NCBI GenBank assembly: GCA_021795095.1
Contig: JAJYPU010000088.1
Span: 1 to 7,546, forward strand
Length of the DNA stretch: 7,546 bases
Direction of reading: 5' to 3'
DNA from: Actinomycetes bacterium
GTDB lineage: Bacteria > Actinomycetota > Acidimicrobiia > Acidimicrobiales > RAAP-2
This document shows, one piece after another, positions 1 through 6,626 of the stretch. A model generated the notes under the pieces. The model was not told the origin of the DNA and searched no databases. It saw nothing but the letters and a program-made list of their open reading frames with translations. The first letter of the stretch is position 1. The number at the start of each line of letters is the position of its first letter. The translations under genes were made by a program, and so were the position numbers.

Positions 1-24
1 GCGGTCGGGCGGTTCGCCCGTCGC
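1..24 (-). terminator. Possible hairpin terminator downstream of the SDR gene
   Basis: A perfect 6-bp inverted repeat, CGGGCG at 6-11 and CGCCCG at 15-20, encloses a 3-base loop. Read on the minus strand it lies about 20 bases past the SDR stop codon, a reasonable place for transcription to end. No T-run follows it, so it is at best a U-less hairpin of the kind often proposed for actinomycetes. The window edge hides what lies beyond, and such stems also arise by chance in GC-rich DNA. Confidence 0.35.
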
Positions 25-40
25 GACCTCACGGGTTGAA

Positions 41-817
41 CTATTTCGGCTGCATGCGGATGCCGGCGTCGATGCGGATCGATTCGGCGTTCATGTAGCT
101 GTTGGCGAGCAACTCGACGGCGAGGGATGCGTACTCGCTCGCATGTCCGAGTCGCTTGGGGAAGAGCACACCAGCGCCGAGGCGGGCCTTGAACTCGTCG
201 GACTGGGGCCCGGTGCCGTAGATGGGCGTGTCGATGAGGCCCGGCAGGATGCAGTTGGCGCGCACCCCGATGGCCGCGAGGTCACGTGCGAGTGGCAGCG
301 TGAGGCCGACGATGCCACCCTTGGAGGACGAGTAGGCGACCTGACCGATCTGGCCGTCCTCGGCCGCGACCGAGGCCGTGTTGACGATGGCACCGCGCAG
401 CCCGTCTACGTCGGGGTCGTTGTGGCTCATCTTGGTCGCCGCGAGCCGGCAGACGTTGAAGGTTCCGATCAGGTTGATCTCGATCACCTTGCGGTAGAGG
501 TCGAGGTCGTGGGCCGACGCGTACTCGCCGTCCTTGCCGATCGTCCGTGTCGCCCAGCCGATGCCGGCGCAGTTGACGGTTGACCACAGCGGCGCCATGG
601 CGCTCGCCGCCTCGATGGCGGCGATGACCTGGTCGGTGTCAGTGACGTCGCAGTGCGCGTAGGCACCACCGATCTCGGTGGCGATCTCGGCGCCGCGCCC
701 GTCGTTCAGGTCCGCGACGACGACCTTCACGCCACGCGCAGCGAGTGCGCGCGCTGTCGCCTCGCCGAGTCCCGATGCGCCTCCCGTGACGACGGCCGAT
801 GTGTTGTTCAGTTCCAT
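41..817 (-). CDS. HSD10-type short-chain dehydrogenase (probable 3-hydroxyacyl-CoA dehydrogenase type 2)
   Basis: A 258-residue NAD(P)-dependent short-chain dehydrogenase with a complete Rossmann core. The cofactor loop TGGASGLG is at 11-18, and Asp36 at the end of strand 2 favours NAD over NADP. NCAG is at 82-85, and the catalytic Ser149, Tyr162 and Lys166 (YSSSK) are all present. The text [20 protein letters not shown] around the active site, GTFNVCRL, and the ending [13 protein letters not shown] closely resemble HSD17B10 and bacterial type-2 3-hydroxyacyl-CoA dehydrogenases. Those enzymes oxidise 3-hydroxyacyl-CoA, including 2-methyl-3-hydroxybutyryl-CoA in isoleucine breakdown; the substrate here is inferred. 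The start at 817 is chosen because GAGGAG precedes it by six bases; an in-frame ATG at 859 would add 14 residues but has no such signal. Oddity: the C-terminal motif reads IDAGIRM where relatives usually have LDGAIRM. The cytosolic enzyme may serve the same pathway as the bkd genes downstream, but is transcribed away from them. Confidence 0.88.
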   Translation of the reverse strand: MELNNTSAVVTGGASGLGEATARALAARGVKVVVADLNDGRGAEIATEIGGAYAHCDVTDTDQVIAAIEAASAMAPLWSTVNCAGIGWATRTIGKDGEYASAHDLDLYRKVIEINLIGTFNVCRLAATKMSHNDPDVDGLRGAIVNTASVAAEDGQIGQVAYSSSKGGIVGLTLPLARDLAAIGVRANCILPGLIDTPIYGTGPQSDEFKARLGAGVLFPKRLGHASEYASLAVELLANSYMNAESIRIDAGIRMQPK

Positions 818-829
818 GACTAGCTCCTC
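818..829 (-). promoter_or_regulatory. Shine-Dalgarno that sets the SDR start
   Basis: On the minus strand GAGGAG (829 down to 824) is followed by six bases and then ATG at 817. This is a near-ideal ribosome binding site and is why the inner ATG is preferred over the in-frame ATG at 859. The message must therefore begin upstream of this site, so this gene has a leader, unlike its divergent neighbour rlmN. Confidence 0.75.
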
Positions 830-899
830 GAGTAACCGGACCACGCCGGTGTCCGTCATCGAGTCAAGCAGAGATTGCCGACCCCAACGTTCAGGCGCC

Positions 900-914
900 T
901 AGCGTGGACCCGTG
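900..914 (+). promoter_or_regulatory. Candidate -10 box for leaderless rlmN transcript
   Basis: TAGCGT at 900-905 fits the TAnnnT -10 pattern of actinobacterial housekeeping promoters. Exactly six bases follow before the GTG start at 912, so transcription would begin at or next to the start codon. No Shine-Dalgarno is visible before GTG. A weak -35-like TTGCCG lies at 875-880, with a rather long 19-base spacer. The same TAnnnT-N6-start arrangement occurs before the MFS and bcp genes. Confidence 0.55.
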
Positions 915-1982
915 GCTTCGCTCTACGACTTCGACCGTGACGGGCTAGCGGCCCTGCTCGAGGGCGAGCCCCGGTTCCGCACCGACCAGTTGTGGCGAGG
1001 ACTCTGGGTCGAGGGTCGCGCCCTCGCCGACGTCACGACGGTGCCCGCCGGACTTCGCGCGAGCCTGGCGACTCGCTTCCCCTCGACCCTGACACCCCGC
1101 GCCGACGTCGCGAGCGACCACGGCTCCACGCGCAAGTGGGTCTTCGAGCTCGCTGACGGGGCGACGATCGAGACGGTCCTGATGGTCTACGACGACCGGG
1201 TGACGGTGTGCGTATCCAGCCAGGCCGGGTGCGCGATGGGCTGCACGTTCTGCGCCACGGGCCAGGCCGGCTTCACCCGCCAGCTCACGGTGGGTGAGGT
1301 CGTCGAGCAGGTGCTCTATGCGACGCGCGCCGCCGCGCCGCGGCGACTCTCCAACGTGGTCTTCATGGGGATGGGTGAGCCGTTGGCTAACTACCGGGTC
1401 ACCGTGGAGGTCGTTCGACGGTTGCACGACGCGCGTGGTCTGAGTGCGCGTCACCTGACGGTCTCGACCGTCGGCGTCGTGCCGGGGATCGAGCGACTCG
1501 CTGAGGAGGGCCTACCGATCACTCTCGCGGTGAGTCTGCACGCGGCCAACGACGAGACCCGTGACTCGCTCGTGCCGCTCAACCGGCGCTACCCACTCGC
1601 GCGGCTCTACGAGGCCTGCGAACGGTGGGTCGACGCGACGGGGCGACGGATCAGCTTCGAGTGGGCCCTCATCGACGGCGTCAACGACACCGATCGGGCC
1701 CGCGACGAGCTCGTGGACTACGCGTCGGGACTGCGCGCGCACGTGAACCTCATCCCACTCAACCCGACACCCGGTTACCTGGTGCGCGGTTCGACGCCCG
1801 AGCGGGTGCGCGCGTTTCGCGACGGACTGGTCGCGCGTGGGGTCAACGCGACCGTGCGCAATACTCGCGGCCGTTCGATCGACGCGGCCTGCGGCCAACT
1901 GGCCGCGGTCACCAACGCGAAGCGGTCGGTGACGATCCGTTCACGCCGAGTCGCGCCAGAAGGCCGGTCGCCAGCGCACTAG
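912..1982 (+). CDS. rlmN: 23S rRNA (adenine-2503-C2)/tRNA-A37 methyltransferase RlmN
   Basis: A 356-residue radical-SAM enzyme of normal length. RlmN adds a methyl group to C2 of A2503 in 23S rRNA and of A37 in some tRNAs, helping decoding accuracy; it acts in the cytosol. The iron-sulfur cluster motif CAMGCTFC supplies Cys107, Cys111 and Cys114. Cys100, seven residues before the cluster, matches E. coli Cys118, and Cys327 in AACGQL matches the methyl-carrying Cys355, so both mechanistic cysteines are kept. MGMGEP at 152-157 is the SAM-binding segment; SLHA and IPLNP are further family motifs. The N-terminal FRTDQLWRGLW is the usual accessory-domain sequence. Near the methyl-carrying Cys it reads RGRSIDAACG, where Asp (RGxDI) is more usual than Ser. 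It starts with GTG and lacks a Shine-Dalgarno. Two stop codons stand in tandem (TAGTAG, 1980-1985), and the 3' end overlaps the convergent MFS gene. Confidence 0.96.
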   Translation: MASLYDFDRDGLAALLEGEPRFRTDQLWRGLWVEGRALADVTTVPAGLRASLATRFPSTLTPRADVASDHGSTRKWVFELADGATIETVLMVYDDRVTVCVSSQAGCAMGCTFCATGQAGFTRQLTVGEVVEQVLYATRAAAPRRLSNVVFMGMGEPLANYRVTVEVVRRLHDARGLSARHLTVSTVGVVPGIERLAEEGLPITLAVSLHAANDETRDSLVPLNRRYPLARLYEACERWVDATGRRISFEWALIDGVNDTDRARDELVDYASGLRAHVNLIPLNPTPGYLVRGSTPERVRAFRDGLVARGVNATVRNTRGRSIDAACGQLAAVTNAKRSVTIRSRRVAPEGRSPAH

Positions 1983-3161
1983 TAGCCAGGCGCCGACGAT
2001 GCACGCGAGTCCACCCGAGACGATCGAGAACTCCGTGGAGACGAGGTTCGCGACCGCGCCCGACTCGAGGTCCCCCAGACGCGGGCCACCGGTCACGACG
2101 GCGAGCTGGATCGCTGAGATGCGGCTTCGGTACTCGTCGGTGATCGCGTTCTGCAGGATCGTGTTGCGCAGCACCGTTGAGATGACGTCGGCCGCACCCG
2201 CGACTGCGAGACAGCCCAGACCGATTGCGATCACGTGAACCGCACCGAAGACCGCCATGGCTGCGCCCCAGAGCACCACGACCAGCACGACGAGTCGGCC
2301 GCGACGGCGAACGTGGGCGATCCAGCCCGTCGCCACGGCCATGACGAGGGCGCCGACGCCGGGCGCCGCGTAGAGCAGCCCGAGCACGCGCGGCCCGCCG
2401 TGATAGACGGTCAGCGCCACGGCCGGGAAGAGGGCGCGCGGCAGACCGAAGACCATGGCGTTCAGGTCGATCAGGTAGACGGCCTGGGCAGTCGGGTTCT
2501 CGCGCACGTAGCGGAAGCCGTCGCGGATCGCGCGCAGTACCGCGACACCGCCGTGGTCCCCGCTCGGGGGTATCGGGGCCATGAGCGAGGTGGCCGCGGC
2601 GAGCACGGCGAAGGTCCCTGCGTCGATCCAGTAGCACGACGCGAGTCCGACCGCGGCGAGCAGCACGCCGGCGATCGCGGTACCGACGATGGTCGCGGTG
2701 TTCACGATGACCTGGTTGATCGAATAGGCAGCCACGAGTTCGTCACCGTCCACGAGCAGCGGGATGGTCGCCGTGCGGATGGGACCCGCGAAGCCGCCGG
2801 CGCCGGCGGCGAGGGCGGCGAGCACCAGCAGCGCGACGAAGTGGCTCCGGGTCGGGCTCGCGTTGAGCGCGAGCGCGCCGCTCAGCAGGCCGAGCACGAC
2901 CGAACTGAGCACGAAGAGGTGGCGTCGGTCGTAGCGGTCGCCGAAAGCGCCACCCCAGAGTGACCCGGCGATCAACGCCGGGAGCTGGATGAGGCTCGCG
3001 ACACCCACCCAAAGACTGGAGTGGGTCTCGCGGTACACCTGGTAGGGAACGGCCACGACGGTGAGATTGCTGCCGAAGAGCGAGACCAGTTGTCCGCTCA
3101 CGAGGAGGCGGAAGTCACGGTGGTGGCGTAGCGGACCCACGTCCACCCAGAGCCGAGGCAT
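1941..3161 (-). CDS. MFS transporter, MFS_3/EntS-like exporter family
   Basis: A 406-residue integral membrane protein with about twelve hydrophobic segments, the length expected for the major facilitator superfamily. The N-terminal PLRHHRDFRLLVSGQLVSLF is the typical cytosolic lead into helix 1. The loop 2-3 motif A appears as GAFGDRYDRR at 71-80. A longer cytosolic linker runs from about 197 to 225, between the two six-helix halves. IDLNAMVFGLPRALFP (231-246) and GGPRLGDLESG (358-368) are strongly reminiscent of actinobacterial MFS_3 proteins (PF05977, the enterobactin-exporter EntS group). It probably drives proton-coupled export of a small molecule; the substrate cannot be read from sequence, and no siderophore or drug genes adjoin it. 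The ATG start has no Shine-Dalgarno but a TAnnnT box six bases before it. Its last 42 bp overlap the rlmN 3' end on the opposite strand, and it diverges closely from bkdA. Confidence 0.88.
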   Translation of the reverse strand: MPRLWVDVGPLRHHRDFRLLVSGQLVSLFGSNLTVVAVPYQVYRETHSSLWVGVASLIQLPALIAGSLWGGAFGDRYDRRHLFVLSSVVLGLLSGALALNASPTRSHFVALLVLAALAAGAGGFAGPIRTATIPLLVDGDELVAAYSINQVIVNTATIVGTAIAGVLLAAVGLASCYWIDAGTFAVLAAATSLMAPIPPSGDHGGVAVLRAIRDGFRYVRENPTAQAVYLIDLNAMVFGLPRALFPAVALTVYHGGPRVLGLLYAAPGVGALVMAVATGWIAHVRRRGRLVVLVVVLWGAAMAVFGAVHVIAIGLGCLAVAGAADVISTVLRNTILQNAITDEYRSRISAIQLAVVTGGPRLGDLESGAVANLVSTEFSIVSGGLACIVGAWLLVRWRPAFWRDSA

Positions 3162-3173
3162 CCATTTATCGTA
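3162..3173 (-). promoter_or_regulatory. Candidate -10 box for leaderless MFS transcript
   Basis: Reading the minus strand, TACGAT (3173 down to 3168) is followed by the six bases AAATGG and then the ATG at 3161. The position is that of a -10 hexamer whose transcript begins at the start codon. No -35 hexamer is obvious. The box lies in the very short gap to the divergent bkdA gene, so the two promoters probably overlap. Confidence 0.5.
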
Positions 3174-3179
3174 CGGGAC

Positions 3180-3185
3180 TATTGT
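3180..3185 (+). promoter_or_regulatory. Possible -10 box for the bkdABC operon
   Basis: TATTGT matches four of six consensus bases, including the key T-A and final T. It lies 29 bases before the bkdA start, which would leave a leader of about 20-25 bases carrying the AAGGAG site. No convincing -35 hexamer is found 16-19 bases upstream, so an activator may be needed or the true promoter may be elsewhere. TATCGT at 3167-3172 is a rival that overlaps the MFS -10 box on the other strand. Confidence 0.3.
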
Positions 3186-3202
3186 TTCGAAGGGCCGGGC
3201 TG

Positions 3203-3214
3203 AAGGAGATGTTG
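3203..3214 (+). promoter_or_regulatory. Shine-Dalgarno that sets the bkdA start
   Basis: AAGGAG at 3203-3208 is followed by six bases and then ATG at 3215. This decides among several in-frame starts: TTG 3182 has no site before it, ATG 3209 abuts the site with no spacing, and TTG 3212 is too close. Confidence 0.75.
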
Positions 3215-4279
3215 ATGATCAGTGACGAGCTTGTCCAACTGCTCACCCCCGAGGGCGAGCGAATTTCCCATCCCGAGTACGGCAGTGAACTCGGGCGCGA
3301 CGAGATCCTCGGTTTCTACCGAGACATGGTGATCGTGCGGCGACTCTGCAACGAGTCGACGTCGCTCCAACGTCAGGGACAGCTGGCGCTGTGGGCGCCC
3401 CTCCAGGGCCAAGAGGCGGCCCAGATCGGCGCCGGCCGGGCGCTCGCCCCGATGGACTTCTCCTTCCCGAGTTACCGCGAGCACGGCGTCGCGTGGACCC
3501 GCGGGGTACCACCGCGCGACATGCTGCGGATCTTTCGCGCGACCACGACCGGGGGCTGGGACCCCCAGCAGTACCGCCACTCATTGCCCATGGTGGTGCT
3601 CGGCGACCAGACGCTGCACGCCGTCGGTTACGCGATGGGCATCCAGCGTGACGGCGCGGAGGAGGCGGTCATGACCTTCTTCGGCGACGGCGCGTCCAGT
3701 CAGGGTGACGTCCTCGAGTCCTTCGTCTGGGCGGCGTCGTTCAACGCCCCGGTGGTCTTTGTCCTGCAGAACAACCAGTGGGCGATCTCCGAGCCGACGT
3801 CGTTGCAGACCAAGATCCCGCTCTACCACCGCGCCCACGGCTTCGGCTTCCCCGGCGTGCGCGTCGATGGCAACGACGTCTTGGCGATGTACGAGGTCGC
3901 CAAGCGCGCCCTCGACAACGCCCGAGCGGGCGGCGGTCCAACGTTGATCGAGGCCTACACCTACCGGATGGGTGCGCACACCACCTCCGACGACCCGACC
4001 CGCTACCGCGTGGACGCCGAAGTCGAGGTGTGGCGTCACCGTGACCCGATCGAGCGCGTGAAGGCGTTGCTCGCGCGCGAGTTCGGCGTGCACAAGGTGA
4101 CCTTCGACGAGGTCGCCGCCGAGGCCGAGCAACTGGCACTCCAACTGCGCGAGGACGTCCTCGCGATGGACGCGCCGGACCCGACGATGATGTTCGACCA
4201 CGTCTACGCCGAGTCGCACCCGCTCGTCGAGGCCGGTCGGCGCGAGATAATTGAACTCGGGATCGGCGGGGGTCACTGA
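3215..4279 (+). CDS. bkdA: Branched-chain 2-oxoacid dehydrogenase E1 alpha subunit
   Basis: A 354-residue thiamine-diphosphate enzyme subunit. With E1 beta it decarboxylates the 2-oxo acids from valine, leucine and isoleucine and passes the acyl group to the lipoyl arm of E2. The ThDP-binding motif begins GDGASSQGD (157-165) and ends NN (186-187), the standard spacing. The loop YRMGAHTTSDDPTRYR (250-265) corresponds to the regulatory phosphorylation loop of mammalian E1 alpha; the position of the mammalian phosphoserine is Thr256 here. The N-terminal LVQLLTPEGERISHPEY, then LQRQGQLALWAPLQGQEAAQ, then SYREHGVAW strongly recall Streptomyces and mycobacterial BkdA rather than AceE-type pyruvate dehydrogenase. 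A heterotetrameric pyruvate-type E1 remains possible. The start is set by AAGGAG six bases before ATG. The stop overlaps the bkdB start as TGATG, so the genes are probably translationally coupled. It is the first gene of a three-gene operon. Confidence 0.9.
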   Translation: MISDELVQLLTPEGERISHPEYGSELGRDEILGFYRDMVIVRRLCNESTSLQRQGQLALWAPLQGQEAAQIGAGRALAPMDFSFPSYREHGVAWTRGVPPRDMLRIFRATTTGGWDPQQYRHSLPMVVLGDQTLHAVGYAMGIQRDGAEEAVMTFFGDGASSQGDVLESFVWAASFNAPVVFVLQNNQWAISEPTSLQTKIPLYHRAHGFGFPGVRVDGNDVLAMYEVAKRALDNARAGGGPTLIEAYTYRMGAHTTSDDPTRYRVDAEVEVWRHRDPIERVKALLAREFGVHKVTFDEVAAEAEQLALQLREDVLAMDAPDPTMMFDHVYAESHPLVEAGRREIIELGIGGGH

Positions 4280-5265
4280 TGACACAGCAGTCCATGACCA
4301 TGGCCAAGGCCCTCAACGAGGGTCTGCGGCGAGCGATGGAGAAGGACCGCAGGGTCCTCTTAATGGGCGAGGACATCGGCAAGCTGGGCGGGGTCTTTCG
4401 GATCACCGACGGCCTGCAGAAGGACTTCGGCGAGGACCGCGTGATCGACGCCCCGCTCGCCGAATCGGCAATCGTGGGGACCTCGGTCGGCCTGGCCATC
4501 CGGGGCTACCGCACCGTGGTGGAGATCCAGTTCGACGGCTTCGTCTACCCAGCCTTCGACCAGATCGTCTCCCAGGTCGCCAAACTCCACAAGCGCTCGG
4601 CCGGCGTCTACACGATGGGCTTGGTCATCCGGCTCCCCTTCCAGGGTGGCATCGGTGCCATCGAGCACCACTCCGAGAGTCCCGAGGCCTACTTCGTGCA
4701 CACCGCCGGCCTGCGGGTAGTGGTGTGCTCGACACCCAACGACGCCTACTGGATGATCCAGCAGTCCGTCGAGCACGACGACCCGATCATCTTCTGCGAA
4801 CCAAAGAGCCGCTACTGGGAGAAGGGCGAAGTCGACCTCGACAACCCGCCGTACGGCCTATTCGACGCCGTCGTGCGTCGCCCGGGCACGGACGTCTCCG
4901 TCGTGGCCTGGGGCTCCATGGTCAAGACCGCGCTTCGCGCGGCCGACGTCGCGGCGGAAGAGGGCGTCTCGCTCGAGGTGATCGACGCGCGCAGCCTCTC
5001 GCCGCTTGACCTCGACACGATCGCCGACTCGGTGGACAAGACGGGTCGCCTCGTCGTCGTCCAGGAGGCGCCGCCGGCCGCGTCGGTGGGCTCGGAGATC
5101 GTCGCGGCGGTGACCGAGCGCTGCTTCTACTCGTTGCGCGCGCCCGGTACTCGCGTGAGTGCCTACCACGTGCCGTACCCGCCGTCGCGCATCGAGGACG
5201 CCTACCGTCCGAGCGTTGACCGCGTCATGGACGCAATTGACCGAGTGATGGGATACGACCAGTGA
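4279..5265 (+). CDS. bkdB: Branched-chain 2-oxoacid dehydrogenase E1 beta subunit
   Basis: A 328-residue transketolase-like subunit that pairs with E1 alpha to form the ThDP active site at their interface. Family landmarks in order: LLMGEDIGKLGGVFRITDGL (27-46), PLAES with Glu62 as the probable cofactor-activating glutamate, and FDGFVYPAFDQI (85-96). Then come IEHHSESPEAY (128-138), carrying His131, which corresponds to the conserved active-site histidine of E1 beta, and the C-terminal transketolase domain from about 200 with VVVQEAPP. The ending RCFYSLRAPGTRV followed by PYPPSRIED is like actinobacterial BkdB. The start ATG shares its A with the bkdA stop; GGGGG six bases before may serve as ribosome site, and ATGs at 4294 and 4300 are weaker alternatives. 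It overlaps bkdC by four bases (GTGA). The length is normal and no key residue is missing. Confidence 0.92.
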   Translation: MTQQSMTMAKALNEGLRRAMEKDRRVLLMGEDIGKLGGVFRITDGLQKDFGEDRVIDAPLAESAIVGTSVGLAIRGYRTVVEIQFDGFVYPAFDQIVSQVAKLHKRSAGVYTMGLVIRLPFQGGIGAIEHHSESPEAYFVHTAGLRVVVCSTPNDAYWMIQQSVEHDDPIIFCEPKSRYWEKGEVDLDNPPYGLFDAVVRRPGTDVSVVAWGSMVKTALRAADVAAEEGVSLEVIDARSLSPLDLDTIADSVDKTGRLVVVQEAPPAASVGSEIVAAVTERCFYSLRAPGTRVSAYHVPYPPSRIEDAYRPSVDRVMDAIDRVMGYDQ

Positions 5266-6626
5266 GCGAATCGATCTTCCTGCTGCCCGACGTGGGCGAG
5301 GGTCTCGTCGAAGCCGAGATCGTCGCGTGGAAGGTCGCCGTCGGCGACGTGGTCACGCTGAACCAGCCCCTGGTGGACATCGAGACCGCGAAGGCGACCG
5401 TCGAGTTGCCGAGCCCCTACGCGGGGACGGTGACGGCGCTGCACGGCGCCGTCGGCGACGTGATGACCGTCGGCGAACCGTTGGTCGTCATCGAGACTGA
5501 CGGCGCGACGACGAGCACACCGGCGAGCGCGCCCGAGGCCGGGGCGTCGGTCGGGGCCGGGCGCACACCAGTGCTCGTGGGCTACGGCGTCGCCGAGGAC
5601 GACGCTCCGGTCACGCGACGGCGCCGTCGCACCGCCGCACCGGTCGTTGCAACGCCGGTCGCAGCCGCGCCCGTAGCGGTCGAACCCTCTTCGCGACCAG
5701 TGCGGTCGACGCCGCCGGTCCGGCTCTACGCGAAGCAGCACGGGGTCGACCTCGCGACCGTGACGGGAACGGGACGCGACGGGTTGATTACCCGCGACGA
5801 CGTGGCGCGTGCTCTGGCGACGCCGACGCCGACGCCGACTCGGGCGCCGGCAGCACCGGCGGCGACCTCGCCGACCTCGACGACGCGCTTCGTCGGTCGT
5901 GAGATCGAGTCCTGGAGCACCGGCCCGCTCGAGGAGCGGATCCCCGTGCGCGGCGTGCTTCGTTCGATGGCCGACGCGATGGTCCAGAGTGCCTTTCAGG
6001 CACCCCACGCTGCAGTCTGGGTTCGCGTCGAGGCGACCGGGACGGTCGCGCTACTCGAGGCACTGCGTGGGCGCCCAGCCTTCGCTGGCGTGCGCCTGTC
6101 GCCGCTAACGATCGTCGCGCTCGCCGTCTGTGACGCGGCTCGCCACTACCCCGGACTCAACTCGAGCTTCGACGCCCCGGCCCAGGAGGTCGTCGTGCGT
6201 CGCCGGGTGAACCTCGGCATCGCCGCGAACACTCCGCGTGGTCTGATCGTGCCCAACATCAAGGGTGCGGACACCCTCGACCTGCGCGCCATGGCCGTGG
6301 CGCTCAACGAGCTCGTCGAAGTGGCGCGCGCGGGAACGACGACTCCGGAGGCGATGCTCAATACGACGCTTTCGATCACCAACGTCGGCCCCTTCGCCGT
6401 CGACGGAGCCGTGCCGATCCTGCCGCCGGGCACCGGGGCGATCATCGCCGTCGGTCAGCTCGCCAAGCGGCCGTGGGTCGTCGGCGACGACGTCGTCGCG
6501 CGTCCGACCGTTGACCTGTCGATGTCCTTCGACCACCGTCAGATCGACGGCGCGCTGGCCTCGGCCGCGATCGCGCACATCGGTCGCTTCATCACCGATC
6601 CCGCGGCCGCGATCATCGGCGGCTGA
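5262..6626 (+). CDS. bkdC: 2-oxoacid dehydrogenase E2, dihydrolipoyl acyltransferase (branched-chain type)
   Basis: A 454-residue E2 core subunit. It carries the acyl group on a swinging lipoyl arm and transfers it to CoA. There is one lipoyl domain (about 3-79), with Lys44 in DIETAKATVELPS as the lipoylation site. An Ala/Pro/Thr/Arg-rich linker includes five consecutive arginines (119-123). A peripheral subunit-binding domain (about 150-185; RLYAKQHGVDLATVTGTGRD) should dock E1 or E3. A second flexible linker is rich in TP repeats. The acyltransferase domain (about 225-454) has RGLIVPNIKGAD (326-337) and the active-site DHRQIDG (424-430), with His425 catalytic. The single lipoyl domain fits branched-chain E2s and differs from many actinobacterial pyruvate/2-oxoglutarate E2s, which often carry two or three. 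It starts with GTG inside the bkdB stop; GGGA lies eight bases upstream. The matching E3 gene is not in the window. Confidence 0.92.
   Translation: MSESIFLLPDVGEGLVEAEIVAWKVAVGDVVTLNQPLVDIETAKATVELPSPYAGTVTALHGAVGDVMTVGEPLVVIETDGATTSTPASAPEAGASVGAGRTPVLVGYGVAEDDAPVTRRRRRTAAPVVATPVAAAPVAVEPSSRPVRSTPPVRLYAKQHGVDLATVTGTGRDGLITRDDVARALATPTPTPTRAPAAPAATSPTSTTRFVGREIESWSTGPLEERIPVRGVLRSMADAMVQSAFQAPHAAVWVRVEATGTVALLEALRGRPAFAGVRLSPLTIVALAVCDAARHYPGLNSSFDAPAQEVVVRRRVNLGIAANTPRGLIVPNIKGADTLDLRAMAVALNELVEVARAGTTTPEAMLNTTLSITNVGPFAVDGAVPILPPGTGAIIAVGQLAKRPWVVGDDVVARPTVDLSMSFDHRQIDGALASAAIAHIGRFITDPAAAIIGG
5819..5840 (+). repeat. Short GACGCC tandem repeat in the E2 linker
   Basis: Three perfect GACGCC copies plus a partial fourth encode the alternating Thr-Pro stretch (ATPTPTPTR) of the linker between the subunit-binding and catalytic domains. 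Such linkers are flexible, and copy number could change by replication slippage in whole six-base units, without breaking the reading frame. Confidence 0.7.

Noticed and set aside
835..850. Inverted repeat ACCGG/CCGGT in the SDR-rlmN gap as an operator
   Set aside because: The arms are only five bases of GC-rich sequence, with no match to an operator I can name; expected by chance.
818..859. Longer SDR protein starting at ATG 859
   Set aside because: It adds 14 residues absent from the family before the first beta strand, and no ribosome site or TAnnnT box precedes it, while GAGGAG-N6-ATG marks 817.
2235..2963. Long plus-strand open frame antisense to the MFS gene (242 codons)
   Set aside because: Its translation is rich in Arg, Glu, His and Gly with no fold or motif. 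The opposite strand encodes a coherent membrane protein, and GC-rich codon bias commonly opens the antisense frame.
3182..3214. Upstream TTG start for bkdA
   Set aside because: It would leave almost no room to the divergent gene and has no ribosome site, whereas AAGGAG is correctly spaced only for ATG 3215.
3581..4285. Long minus-strand open frame antisense to bkdA (234 codons)
   Set aside because: It lies opposite a well-conserved E1 alpha, has no recognisable domain and has low-complexity charged composition; it is a shadow of GC-rich coding.
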